DNA of 64,000 bases, taken from NCBI GenBank assembly GCA_016210495.1, contig JACQUC010000062.1, positions 1-64,000 of the forward strand. Reading direction: 5' to 3'. Under the pieces are notes generated by a model, which worked only from the letters and a program-made list of their open reading frames with translations, made no database searches and had not been told where the DNA came from. The translations under genes and the position numbers were made by a program. This stretch comes from Chloroflexota bacterium (GTDB taxonomy: Bacteria; Chloroflexota; FW602-bin22; JACPRP01). Positions 7,894-15,565 of this stretch are shown in pieces (positions within the stretch are counted from its first letter, which is position 1; each line of letters opens with the position of its first letter).

Positions 7894-9147
7894 ATGGCGA
7901 AAAGAATCGCGGCCACGGGTAATCAGGCGGTGGCGCAGGCCATGCGGCAGATCGTGCCCGACGTCGTGGCGGCCTATCCAATTACTCCCCAGACCGACGT
8001 GGTGGAGGAGTTCTCCAGTTTCGTGGCCGACGGGCTCGTGCCCACGGAGTTCGTGCCTGTGGAAAGCGAGCATAGCTCGATGAGCTGCTGCATCGGTGCG
8101 GCCGCGGCTGGGGCACGGGCGATGACGGCGACCTCGTCCCAGGGCCTGGCCCTGATGTGGGAGATGCTGTACATTGCCGCCGGCATGAGATTGCCGATAG
8201 TTATGGTCAATGTCAACCGCGCCTTATCGGCGCCGCTCAACATCCACGGCGACCAGAGCGACTCGATGGGTGCCAGGGACTCCGGCTGGATTCAGTTGTA
8301 CTGCAAGAACCAGCAGGAGGCCTATGACACGGCAATACAGGCTGTTAGAATCGCGGAGCACGAGGATGTCCGACTGCCCGTGATGGTTTGCTACGACGGG
8401 TTCATCGTGAGCCATTCGCTCACCGGCGTGGATCTGCTCGACGATCATCAGGTCAGGGCCTTCGTGGGCGAAGCCAGGCCGCACAATCCGCTGCTGGACC
8501 CGGCGCACCCGGTTACTTACGGGCCGCTGACGCTCTTCGATTACTGTTTCGAGTTCAGGCGGCAGCTTGCCGACACCTTCTACAGGGTTCCTGCGGTCAT
8601 CGAGGAAGTGGCCGAGGAGTACGCGCGGCTGTCAGGGCGGTATTATGGCCGCTACGAGAAACACTGCCTCGACGACGCCGATATTGCCGTCGTCGCCCTT
8701 GGCTCGGCGGCGAGCACGGCGGAGGTCGTGGTCGACGACCTTCGTGCGCAGGGGGTCCGGGCTGGCCTACTGCGCCTGCGCTCGTTCCGCCCGTTCCCGA
8801 AGGAAGAGCTGGCGCGCGAGCTCAGCCACTTGAAGGCACTCTGCGTGCTGGATCGCGCGGACTCCCCTGGGGCCTTTGGCGGGCCCGTGGGCATAGAAGT
8901 GCGCTCGGCGCTGATGGAGAGCGAGCGACGGCCGCTGATGATCAACGGCATCTACGGCCTCGGGGGGAGAGACACGACAGACGAGCTGATCGCCAGCGCA
9001 TATCGGCGTCTCGAAGAGGTCGCCCGCACGGGGCAGATCGAAGAGCCGCTATTCTATCTTGGAGTGAGAGGAGGAAAAGGCAATGGCGGGTCCGGTAAAC
9101 CTGAAGCAGTTGGCAAAGAAGCCGGAGCTACTCACATCCGGGCATAG
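7894..9147 (+). CDS. porA: 2-oxoacid:ferredoxin oxidoreductase, alpha subunit
   Basis: A 417-residue alpha subunit. The start ATG is at 7894 after GGGGGAG; the upstream open frame belongs to porD in another frame. Signatures include VVAAYPITPQTDVVEEF, ESEHSSMSCCIGAAAAGARA and TATSSQGLALMWEMLY, then a C-terminal transketolase-C-like domain (VVALGSAASTAEVVVDDL, LRSFRPFP). It supplies part of the thiamine pyrophosphate site at the interface with beta. The last 21 codons overlap the start of porB by 65 bp, giving a Gly/Lys-rich tail. That overlap is longer than usual and may reflect a lost earlier stop codon. Confidence 0.93.
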   Translation: MAKRIAATGNQAVAQAMRQIVPDVVAAYPITPQTDVVEEFSSFVADGLVPTEFVPVESEHSSMSCCIGAAAAGARAMTATSSQGLALMWEMLYIAAGMRLPIVMVNVNRALSAPLNIHGDQSDSMGARDSGWIQLYCKNQQEAYDTAIQAVRIAEHEDVRLPVMVCYDGFIVSHSLTGVDLLDDHQVRAFVGEARPHNPLLDPAHPVTYGPLTLFDYCFEFRRQLADTFYRVPAVIEEVAEEYARLSGRYYGRYEKHCLDDADIAVVALGSAASTAEVVVDDLRAQGVRAGLLRLRSFRPFPKEELARELSHLKALCVLDRADSPGAFGGPVGIEVRSALMESERRPLMINGIYGLGGRDTTDELIASAYRRLEEVARTGQIEEPLFYLGVRGGKGNGGSGKPEAVGKEAGATHIRA

Positions 9148-10027
9148 ACTGTGCGCGGGCTGCGCTGCTCCCATCGCCGTGCGGCAGATCCTGCACGCCG
9201 TCGACGTACCTGTTGTCATCGCCAACGCCACCGGGTGTCTGGAGGTAACCACCAGCATCTTTCCATATACCAACTGGCGCACATCGTGGATTCACAGCGC
9301 CTTCGAAAACGCCGCGGCCACCATCAGTGGGGTGGAGGCGGCCTATCGTTCCCTGAAACGGCAGGGCAAGCTAGCGGAGGATATCAGGTTCATGGCCATC
9401 GGTGGGGACGGCGGGACGTTCGACATCGGCCTGCAGTCGCTGTCGGGCGCGCTGGAGCGAGGCCACAGGTTCGTGTACGTCTGCTACGACAACGAGGCAT
9501 ACATGAACACGGGCATACAGCGGTCCAGCGCCACGCCGCTAGGTGCGTGGACCACGACGAGCCCGGTGGGCAAGTCCGCGTTCGGCAAGATGCGCGGGCG
9601 CAAGGACCTGACGGCCATCGTCGCCGCCCACAACATCCCCTACGTAGCCCAGGCCTCGCCCCACAACTGGCGAGACCTGATCAACAAAGCCCGGAAAGCC
9701 TTCGACGCCGACGGCCCGGCGTTCCTGAACATCATCTCGCCGTGCGTCCCCGGCTGGAAGTACGAGTCCGTGGACACGATCAAACTGGCTCGACTGGCTG
9801 TAGACACCTGCTACTGGCCCCTGTACGAGATCGAGAACGGCAAGTACAAGGTGAACTACAAGCCCAAGGAGAAGAAGCCGCTGATCGAGTGGCTCAAGGG
9901 CCAGGGCCGCTTCAAGCACCTGCTGGCACCCAACAACCGTTGGGTGATTGACCAGCTCCAGGCCCAGGTCGACACACAGTGGGCAGATCTGCTCAAAAAG
10001 TCGGCCGAGGCCGAACAGGGGAGCTAG
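9083..10027 (+). CDS. porB: 2-oxoacid:ferredoxin oxidoreductase, beta (TPP-binding) subunit
   Basis: A 314-residue beta subunit. The TPP motif begins IGGDGGTFDIGLQSLSGALE and continues to YDNEAYMNTGIQ. Cys residues that ligate a [4Fe-4S] cluster in the family are visible at C24 and C27 (LCAGCAAP), C52 (ATGCLEV) and in ISPCVPGW. The segment SATPLGAWTTTSPVGK is also typical of pyruvate-type enzymes. A GAGAGGAGG ribosome site inside porA precedes the ATG. It is the last gene of the operon; a strong hairpin follows at 10035-10070. Confidence 0.93.
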   Translation: MAGPVNLKQLAKKPELLTSGHRLCAGCAAPIAVRQILHAVDVPVVIANATGCLEVTTSIFPYTNWRTSWIHSAFENAAATISGVEAAYRSLKRQGKLAEDIRFMAIGGDGGTFDIGLQSLSGALERGHRFVYVCYDNEAYMNTGIQRSSATPLGAWTTTSPVGKSAFGKMRGRKDLTAIVAAHNIPYVAQASPHNWRDLINKARKAFDADGPAFLNIISPCVPGWKYESVDTIKLARLAVDTCYWPLYEIENGKYKVNYKPKEKKPLIEWLKGQGRFKHLLAPNNRWVIDQLQAQVDTQWADLLKKSAEAEQGS

Positions 10028-10034
10028 CTAGGAT

Positions 10035-10070
10035 AGCAGACAGGGCGCGACATCTCGCGCCCCGTCTGCT
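10035..10070 (+). terminator. Hairpin after the por operon
   Basis: AGCAGAC-A-GGGCGCGA, loop CATC, TCGCGCCC-C-GTCTGCT: 15 paired bases with one A/C mismatch, beginning 8 bp after the porB stop. There is no T-run, so it may act as a Rho-dependent end or an mRNA 3'-stabilising structure rather than a classic intrinsic terminator. Confidence 0.55.
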
Positions 10071-10102
10071 GCCTGAGTCAAGAACGCATGGAACTAGCGG
10101 CA

Positions 10103-10148
10103 CGTCCCCTGGTAGGGACGTTGCATGCAACGTCCCTACCAGGGGACG
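10103..10148. repeat. Perfect 46-bp palindrome
   Basis: Two 23-bp arms meet without a spacer. The left arm begins CGTCCCCTGGTAGGGACG and ends TTGCA; the right arm is its exact reverse complement. The core GTAGGGACGTTGCA/TGCAACGTCCCTAC is a version of the GTAGGGRCG palindromes found elsewhere in the window. It sits between the convergent por and murJ transcription units. Confidence 0.9.
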
Positions 10149-10185
10149 CGCTATCGAGCATCCGGGCAGACGTTGTTGTGCCCAT

Positions 10186-10335
10186 CTAGTCGATCCGCAC
10201 GTCACGAAATAGCTCATCGTCACCGGCCACAAGATGTCCCACATCGCCCAAGTGCTCAGGATGGCTCAGGGCATCCTTCGTTAGGAAGGATAGGAACTGC
10301 GCGAACTTCGGTTCATCCTCGATTGAGGTAGACAT
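10186..10335 (-). CDS. Short ORF resembling the C-terminus of a PrlF-type antitoxin
   Basis: A 49-residue frame starting MSTSIEDEPKFAQFLSFL and continuing TKDALSHPEHLG to an acidic end (FRDVRID). This resembles, from memory, the C-terminal part of PrlF/SohA antitoxins (a ...FL.FL..D...HPE.L... pattern). The N-terminal SpoVT/AbrB-like DNA-binding half of PrlF is missing and no YhaV toxin gene is nearby, so it is either a relic or chance. No good ribosome site precedes the ATG. The remaining gap to murJ (10336-10415) holds nothing recognisable. Confidence 0.3.
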   Translation of the reverse strand: MSTSIEDEPKFAQFLSFLTKDALSHPEHLGDVGHLVAGDDELFRDVRID

Positions 10336-10415
10336 AAATGGCAACTTCTTTCTCCCCGTCGCACGAGCTAGCCACTTGTTGCCTGCACTTGCTTCCTTCG
10401 GGAAATCACGCCCGC

Positions 10416-12017
10416 CTAACGCAAATCCCGTGCCCCGAACGAACTGGCTCGTCTCCTCACCACCCCCCACCACATTTTCACTTCCTCGACGCCCAGCGCG
10501 CCCATCACGACAAAATAGGTGGCCGCACCCAGCAGACCGGCCGACCCAACATAGGCAGCCTGACCTGCCAATGTACGCTGGTCGGCAATCACTAGCGCAT
10601 ATCGCTCGGCCAGCAAAAGCACGATGCTCATAACGGCCGCGGCTGCGAGAGCCTTGGCTACAGTGGTCACTAGTTGGCGATCCAACAGGCTCCCCACTAC
10701 CTTCTGCAGCAGGAAGAAGAGGATCACGCCGTGCAGCGAGTTCTGGATAGTATTGGCCAAGACCAATCCAGCCATACCCATAGGCCCCATCAGCGTCAGG
10801 CCGGCCACCACGTAGATGAAGACGCCCAAAACGCCTACCAGCATGGGCGTAAGCGTGTTCTTGCGGGCGTAGAACGCAAAGATGAGCAGTTGGTCGACGG
10901 CCACGAAGGGCAACTGGGGAGCGTAGTAGAGAAAGGCGAGAGATGTCCGCGCGGTGCCGTACTCGTCAAAGACGCCGTGCTGGAATATGAGTCTGATCAC
11001 CGGCTCTCGCAACGCAATCAGGCCAAAGGTCGCCGGAATGATCAGCAGCAGCGCCAGCCTGGCACCCAGAATCAGGGTTTCTTTGTACGACGAGAGGTGC
11101 TCGTCGCGCACTGTCGACGGGCCGGAATCCGAGCTGCCGTATCGCGACAGCGTCGGGAGAATGGCAAAGGAGACCGCCGTCACTGCCAAGCCAAGTGGAA
11201 ACTGAACGAGCGTCGTGGCAAAGCGCATCACCGCCAGACTATCTTCGCCCGTGCGCGAGGCCAGGTTGCGATCGATGATTACCCCGATCTGCGCTATCAC
11301 CAGTCCCAACGCCACCGGCAGGTAGAGCTTCACGATCCGCAGCAGTGCCGGGTGGCGGGGGTCCAAGGAAAACGAAAGCCGCAAACCTCTGAAACCCGGC
11401 GATTGGAGCGCAAGCTGAACAAATGCGCCGATGAGCGCCCCTACCACCAGGCTGGATGGGCCAATGGACGGAGCAAGAAGCAGTGCGACGACGATTATCC
11501 CGGCGTTGTACGCCGCCACACAAAAAGCCGGATAGGTGAATACCTGACGGGAGTAAAGCAGCGCGGTCGTTATCCCCGAAAGCCCGAGGAAGAGCACGCT
11601 CGGGAGCACGATCCGCACCAGCGTCAGCGCCAATTGCTGCGAATCCTCGCCCAGGCCGAACGCCAGCAGCCAAACCAGTTGTGGCGCCAGCAACTCCAGA
11701 ATGCCCACGGCGGCGACCAGGACGATCAGCGACCAGCCCAGCACAGTGCCCGCTACCTTGCCCAGCTCGTCAGCGCGATCCGACTTCGCGTAGTCAGAGA
11801 ACACGGGAACAAGCGCTGCACTAATCGCTCCGCCGATCAGCAGATCGTAGACCATCGTGGGCACGGTGGCGGCGGCCACGAACGCCGAGGTCGTGCCGGA
11901 GGGTCCAAAGACGCCCGCAATAACCTGCTCCCGCACCAGACCGAGCAGCCTGCTCAAGACATTGCCGAGCATGATAATGGCCGCCGCGGTCACGATCTTT
12001 CTACGCGTGCTGATCAC
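10416..12017 (-). CDS. murJ: Lipid II flippase MurJ (MviN family)
   Basis: A 533-residue polytopic membrane protein with about 14 hydrophobic segments. The N-terminal signature VTAAAIIMLGNVLSRLLGLV then REQVIAGVFG fits MurJ, which moves lipid II across the inner membrane for peptidoglycan synthesis. PLGLAVTAVSFAILPTLSRY and the LPFVAVDQLLIFAFYARKNT segment are also characteristic. Its start overlaps the end of rfaE2 by 17 bp, so the two are co-transcribed. Presence of murJ suggests a peptidoglycan-containing wall. Confidence 0.95.
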   Translation of the reverse strand: MISTRRKIVTAAAIIMLGNVLSRLLGLVREQVIAGVFGPSGTTSAFVAAATVPTMVYDLLIGGAISAALVPVFSDYAKSDRADELGKVAGTVLGWSLIVLVAAVGILELLAPQLVWLLAFGLGEDSQQLALTLVRIVLPSVLFLGLSGITTALLYSRQVFTYPAFCVAAYNAGIIVVALLLAPSIGPSSLVVGALIGAFVQLALQSPGFRGLRLSFSLDPRHPALLRIVKLYLPVALGLVIAQIGVIIDRNLASRTGEDSLAVMRFATTLVQFPLGLAVTAVSFAILPTLSRYGSSDSGPSTVRDEHLSSYKETLILGARLALLLIIPATFGLIALREPVIRLIFQHGVFDEYGTARTSLAFLYYAPQLPFVAVDQLLIFAFYARKNTLTPMLVGVLGVFIYVVAGLTLMGPMGMAGLVLANTIQNSLHGVILFFLLQKVVGSLLDRQLVTTVAKALAAAAVMSIVLLLAERYALVIADQRTLAGQAAYVGSAGLLGAATYFVVMGALGVEEVKMWWGVVRRRASSFGARDLR

Positions 12018-12519
12018 TGATTATCTCGACAATCCTTCGTATCAAGTCCGTTGTCGAATGGCCCGGTGTCAGCGGCAGAATCACCACCCGCCCTCCGTAC
12101 GACGCGACTATGCGTGCCTCGGGCAGTCTTTGCTCCCACTGCTCAGGCGTCATCTGCTGATCTCTGGCATAGTCGCCGCCTTTGGTATACACGTCGGGCT
12201 TCAGCACCTCAACCAGCCTCTCGGCCGTCAGATCGTCGAAAATCACCACGTAGTCCACGCACGAGAGGGTTGCCAGAAGCTCCGCGCGCTCGTGCTCTGG
12301 CACCAAAGGCCGCTTCGGCCCCTTCAACGTGCGCGCAGAGGTATCGCTATTCAACCCTACGATAAGGCGGTTGCCGAGAGCACGCGCCTGCTGGAGGTAG
12401 CGCGCGTGTCCCACGTGCAGGAGATCGAAGCAACCGTTAGTAAACACAACCCTCTTCTTGCGCTGTCGCAACCTCTTGCGCTCCGCCGCCATCTCTTCCA
12501 GCGTTCGTATCTTGGACAC
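12001..12519 (-). CDS. rfaE2: RfaE2-type nucleotidyltransferase (heptose-1-phosphate adenylyltransferase-like)
   Basis: A 172-residue stand-alone nucleotidyltransferase. It contains VVFTNGCFDLLHVGHARYL with the HxGH active-site motif, GLNSDTSARTLKGPKRPLVP, and VYTKGGDYARDQ, all typical of RfaE domain II. That domain makes ADP-D-glycero-beta-D-manno-heptose from the heptose 1-phosphate. The fused kinase domain (RfaE1) is absent, and no gmhA, gmhB or epimerase gene is in the window. The natural product could therefore be a nucleotide-activated heptose for a glycan or another activated sugar. It overlaps murJ and lies next to glycosyltransferases. Confidence 0.88.
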   Translation of the reverse strand: MSKIRTLEEMAAERKRLRQRKKRVVFTNGCFDLLHVGHARYLQQARALGNRLIVGLNSDTSARTLKGPKRPLVPEHERAELLATLSCVDYVVIFDDLTAERLVEVLKPDVYTKGGDYARDQQMTPEQWEQRLPEARIVASYGGRVVILPLTPGHSTTDLIRRIVEIISDQHA

Positions 12520-12590
12520 TACAGGCCTCCATAGCAGCTTCTAATTAGAGCGGCATCGAGAATGTCGCACGCCGCGTGGCTGGCGGATTC

Positions 12591-12639
12591 TGTAGAGACG
12601 ACCCGCCGGGTCGTCTCTACAAAGCCGGGTCGTCCCTAC
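12591..12639. repeat. GTAGAGACG palindrome plus a half copy
   Basis: A 31-bp palindrome (12591-12621) with arms TGTAGAGACGACCCG and CGGGTCGTCTCTACA around a single C, followed at once by a half copy (CCGGGTCGTCCCTACA). The central 29 bp are identical to the copy at 18174-18202. It lies in the divergent 485-bp spacer between rfaE2 and the GT2 gene. The rest of 12640-12849 holds no recognisable feature. Confidence 0.85.
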
Positions 12640-12849
12640 AAAGCGGACGTGGTTCGAGAGCGTTGCCGAACTATGTGGACGAGCCTCGGCAATCCAACGG
12701 CCGACATGAGCACCCTCGCAAGGCGGGTTCAGCAACCGTAGGCTGCCCCGATGCCTTAGCTATGACGTATCGGGGCCGGGCAGGTCTTTGGGCATTCTAC
12801 ACCAGGGCTCCACGCCAAAGCAAATTGGTCTACCCAGCCGACTGAATGG

Positions 12850-12878
12850 TTGCACCCGGCGTTTGATTCATGTAAAAT
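12850..12878 (+). promoter_or_regulatory. Sigma70-type promoter for the glycosyltransferase genes
   Basis: TTGCAC (12850-12855), 17-bp spacer, TAAAAT (12873-12878) preceded directly by TG. It matches the -35/-10 consensus at 8 of 12 positions with ideal spacing. Transcription would start near 12885, giving a leader of about 120 nt before the TTG at 13005. Confidence 0.6.
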
Positions 12879-13004
12879 ACAGTGGCTGTGCGCGAGCCTG
12901 GGAGGGTTGCGAACAGACGCTACTATGGTCATCGGCGCTGAGGGATTGGCGCAACCCCTGGCTTGGGGCCTTCAGTACAGCACGCGAATTTTTCAGGAGG
13001 CGGA

Positions 13005-13712
13005 TTGCCCGGTGTTTCGGTTGTCCTCCCAGCCTATAACGAGGAGGAAAACATCCCAAAGACGGTCGCTGCCGTCGTCCACGTGATGGATAAGCTGGCA
13101 GATGACTATGAGGTTATCGTGGTCGACGATGGAAGTCGCGACCGTACCGCCGAGATAACTACTGAGATATCCCAGCGATTTCCTGTGGTCAAACTCGTCC
13201 GCCACCCAACGAATAGCGGCTACGGCGCTGCCCTGGCCACAGGGTTTGCCGCCGCCAGTAAGGAACTGGTATTCTTGACGGACGCCGACCACCAGTTTGA
13301 TATCGCTGAGTTGTCAAAGCTGTTGCCTTACATCGGCGAGGCCGATTTGGTCATCGGATATAGAGCGGTCCGACGCGATCCCTTGCACCGCCGGCTGAAC
13401 GGTTTCGGCTGGAACCTTTTGGTCAACATCTTGTTTGGCCACACTGCCCGCGACGTAGATTGCGCTTTCAAGCTTTTCCGGCGAGAGATTCTCGATCACA
13501 TCCACGTCGAGTCCCGAGGCGCGACCTTCAGCACGGAGTTTCTGGTGCGAGCACGACGCAAGGGCTACCGCGTCGTGGAAGTGCCCGTGACTCATTTGCC
13601 GCGCCTGGCTGGTAATCCTACCGGGGCACGCCTGAGCGTCATTCTGCGTGCCTTCCGCGAGCTAATCAGATTCCGCCTCAAGCTTAGCTCGCAGGAGAAG
13701 AACGCAGCTTAG
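13005..13712 (+). CDS. Family 2 glycosyltransferase (dolichol-phosphate mannosyltransferase-like)
   Basis: A 235-residue GT-A fold glycosyltransferase. It starts at a TTG (13005) just after a strong AGGAGG (12995-13000); an earlier in-frame TTG at 12963 lacks such a site. Motifs in order: VSVVLPAYNEEENIPKTV, YEVIVVDDGSRDRTAEI, SGYGAALATGFAAA, FLTDADHQFD (the metal-binding DAD), and DVDCAFKLFRRE. There are no membrane segments in the C-terminus, so it is the short soluble form. Such enzymes transfer sugars from nucleotide donors to polyprenyl phosphate or glycans. It is the first gene of a plus-strand run with a GT4 enzyme. Confidence 0.9.
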   Translation: MPGVSVVLPAYNEEENIPKTVAAVVHVMDKLADDYEVIVVDDGSRDRTAEITTEISQRFPVVKLVRHPTNSGYGAALATGFAAASKELVFLTDADHQFDIAELSKLLPYIGEADLVIGYRAVRRDPLHRRLNGFGWNLLVNILFGHTARDVDCAFKLFRREILDHIHVESRGATFSTEFLVRARRKGYRVVEVPVTHLPRLAGNPTGARLSVILRAFRELIRFRLKLSSQEKNAA

Positions 13713-13792
13713 GGCTTAGGGGCGACTGGAGCTACTGATGGTCGAAGTGATAGGCGTCGCACCCGACTCTGGGATCGGGTGAGGATTGAAAA

Positions 13793-15067
13793 ATGGTCGA
13801 AGTCACAGAGCGCGACCCCGTCACGACGGGCGCCAGACCACAGGCAGACAAAGTTGGCTTGTTGCCGGCGGTCAGACGCCACAGCGTTCTCAAGGTCGCG
13901 CCCACGTCTTTCTTCGCCGACTATGGCTGTCACGTGCGTATTCTGGAAGAAACCTTCGCGCTGCAAGACCTTGGTAGCAGAGTCGTCGTTTGCACGTACA
14001 AGAGTGGTCGCGACATCCCTGGCATCGACATTCGTCGCGCGCTCGGCCTGCCGTTCGCCAACGGCATCCGCGTCGGTTCTTCCAAGCGTAAGGTCTACTT
14101 TGACGCCTGGCTGTACCTCAGGGCGATGGCCGCGTCGCTTGGCTTCCGGCCCAGCGTCGTCCACGCGCATCTTCACGAGGGAGCCTTGATCGGCTATCCC
14201 ATCAGCAAGCTGTTTCACGCCCCGCTCATCTTCGATTTCCAGGGCAGTCTCACATGCGAGATGGTCGATCACACCTTCCTGAGACGCGACAGTATGTTCT
14301 ATGCCCCTTTGCGAAGCCTCGAGTCCGTGATCAACCGTATGGCCACCGCGATCATTACCAGCTCGCGCAACGCCGCCGACGTCTTGATCAAAGAATTCGG
14401 CTGCGACTCGAAGAAGGTGTACCCAATTCCCGACTGCGTCAATGCCGACCGCTTTCGCCCCAGATGGGAGGTGAGTGCGGCGCGCAAGCGCGAGATGAAG
14501 CGGCGACTGGGTATTCCGGAGGATCGCAAAGTCGTGGTATACCTCGGGCTCCTGGCGGAGTATCAGGGGAGCAGCTACTTGCTGAGGGCCGCGCAGAGTT
14601 TGGTCGGCCGGCTACCCAACGTACACTTCTTGTTGATGGGCTATCCAGGCACCGACCGCTACCGAGACCTGGCCACGGCTCTGGGCATCCAGAATCACGT
14701 AACCTTCACCGGCCGAATCTTCTACGAGACCGCGCCAAGCTACCTGTCACTGGGCGATGCGGCGATCACCGCCAAGATTTCCGAGACCGAGGGCAACGGC
14801 AAGCTACTGAACTATATGGCCGTCGGCCTCCCCACGGTCAGTTTCGACACGCCCGTCAGCAAAGAGATTCTGGGCGATGTTGGCGTTTACGCGCCGCTGG
14901 GCAGCGTGGAAGGACTTGCCACGGCGCTTGAGTACCTGCTGATCGACGAGCGGGGCGCCGAGCAGCGGGGACGAGAGCTGCGGGAAAGAGTCCTGAAGCA
15001 CTACCTCTGGGAACAAGGCGCCCGGCAGATTCTAGACATATACGATGTCGCCGCGGCCAAAGGATAG
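13793..15067 (+). CDS. Family 4 glycosyltransferase
   Basis: A 424-residue GT-B fold protein. The N-terminal domain begins after about 35 variable residues (KVAPTSFFADYGCHVRILEE, with RPSVVHAHLHEGALIGYPIS), and the C-terminal domain contains VVYLGLLAEYQGSSYLLRAA, NVHFLLMGYPGTDRY and the donor-site segment ISETEGNGKLLNYMAVGLP. The family's E-x7-E motif appears in the modified form E-T-E-G-N-G-K. It probably acts in surface polysaccharide or glycolipid synthesis. It begins 80 bp after the GT2 gene, and its stop lies 4 bp before the HIT gene start. Confidence 0.88.
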   Translation: MVEVTERDPVTTGARPQADKVGLLPAVRRHSVLKVAPTSFFADYGCHVRILEETFALQDLGSRVVVCTYKSGRDIPGIDIRRALGLPFANGIRVGSSKRKVYFDAWLYLRAMAASLGFRPSVVHAHLHEGALIGYPISKLFHAPLIFDFQGSLTCEMVDHTFLRRDSMFYAPLRSLESVINRMATAIITSSRNAADVLIKEFGCDSKKVYPIPDCVNADRFRPRWEVSAARKREMKRRLGIPEDRKVVVYLGLLAEYQGSSYLLRAAQSLVGRLPNVHFLLMGYPGTDRYRDLATALGIQNHVTFTGRIFYETAPSYLSLGDAAITAKISETEGNGKLLNYMAVGLPTVSFDTPVSKEILGDVGVYAPLGSVEGLATALEYLLIDERGAEQRGRELRERVLKHYLWEQGARQILDIYDVAAAKG

Positions 15068-15071
15068 CTGC

Positions 15072-15560
15072 ATGAGGAGGATATGGACGCCCTGGCGGAT
15101 GAAGTATATTCTTTCGAAGAAACCGCCGGGGTGCCTGTTTTGTGACAAGCTTGGCGAACGTAACGACCGCGAGAGCTACATCGTGCATCGGGGATCCACC
15201 TGCTTCATCATGTTGAACGCATTTCCTTACAACAACGGCCACCTGATGATCGTACCGTACGCGCACGTGGCGAGTCTGGTTCAGTTGCAGAGCCCGGTTC
15301 TGACCGATATGATGGAGCTTGCCCAGAAGTCCATCCTGGCCCTCCAGAAATCTATGAAACCCGAGGGATTCAACGTGGGCATCAACATCGGCAAGGTTGC
15401 CGGCGCCGGCATCGAAGAGCACGTCCATCTGCACGTGGTGCCGCGCTGGCTAGGGGATACCAATTTTATGCCGGTTCTGGCCGAGACGCGCTTGATACCG
15501 GAGCTCCTTGAAGAGACCTACCAGAAGCTACTGGACGCGGGGATCGCGGACCTGTCCTGA
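15072..15560 (+). CDS. HIT family hydrolase (Ap4A phosphorylase/hydrolase-like)
   Basis: A 162-residue histidine-triad protein. The ATG at 15072 gives the typical N-terminus MRRIWTPWRMKYI and has AAAGGA seven bases upstream; the ATG at 15045 is less likely. CLFCDKL is a possible zinc-binding pair. AFPYNNGHLMIVPYAHVASL and the catalytic triad EEHVHLHVVPRW are clear. Members cleave dinucleoside polyphosphates or nucleoside phosphoramidates. It is tightly linked to the GT4 gene before and the methyltransferase-like gene after (5 bp). Confidence 0.93.
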   Translation: MRRIWTPWRMKYILSKKPPGCLFCDKLGERNDRESYIVHRGSTCFIMLNAFPYNNGHLMIVPYAHVASLVQLQSPVLTDMMELAQKSILALQKSMKPEGFNVGINIGKVAGAGIEEHVHLHVVPRWLGDTNFMPVLAETRLIPELLEETYQKLLDAGIADLS

Positions 15561-15565
15561 GCGAG

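Noticed and set aside
10674..12020. Long open frame of about 448 codons on the plus strand opposite murJ
   Set aside because: Its product is rich in Arg, Gln and His with no family resemblance, whereas the minus frame gives a clean MurJ; it is the usual high-GC antisense artefact.
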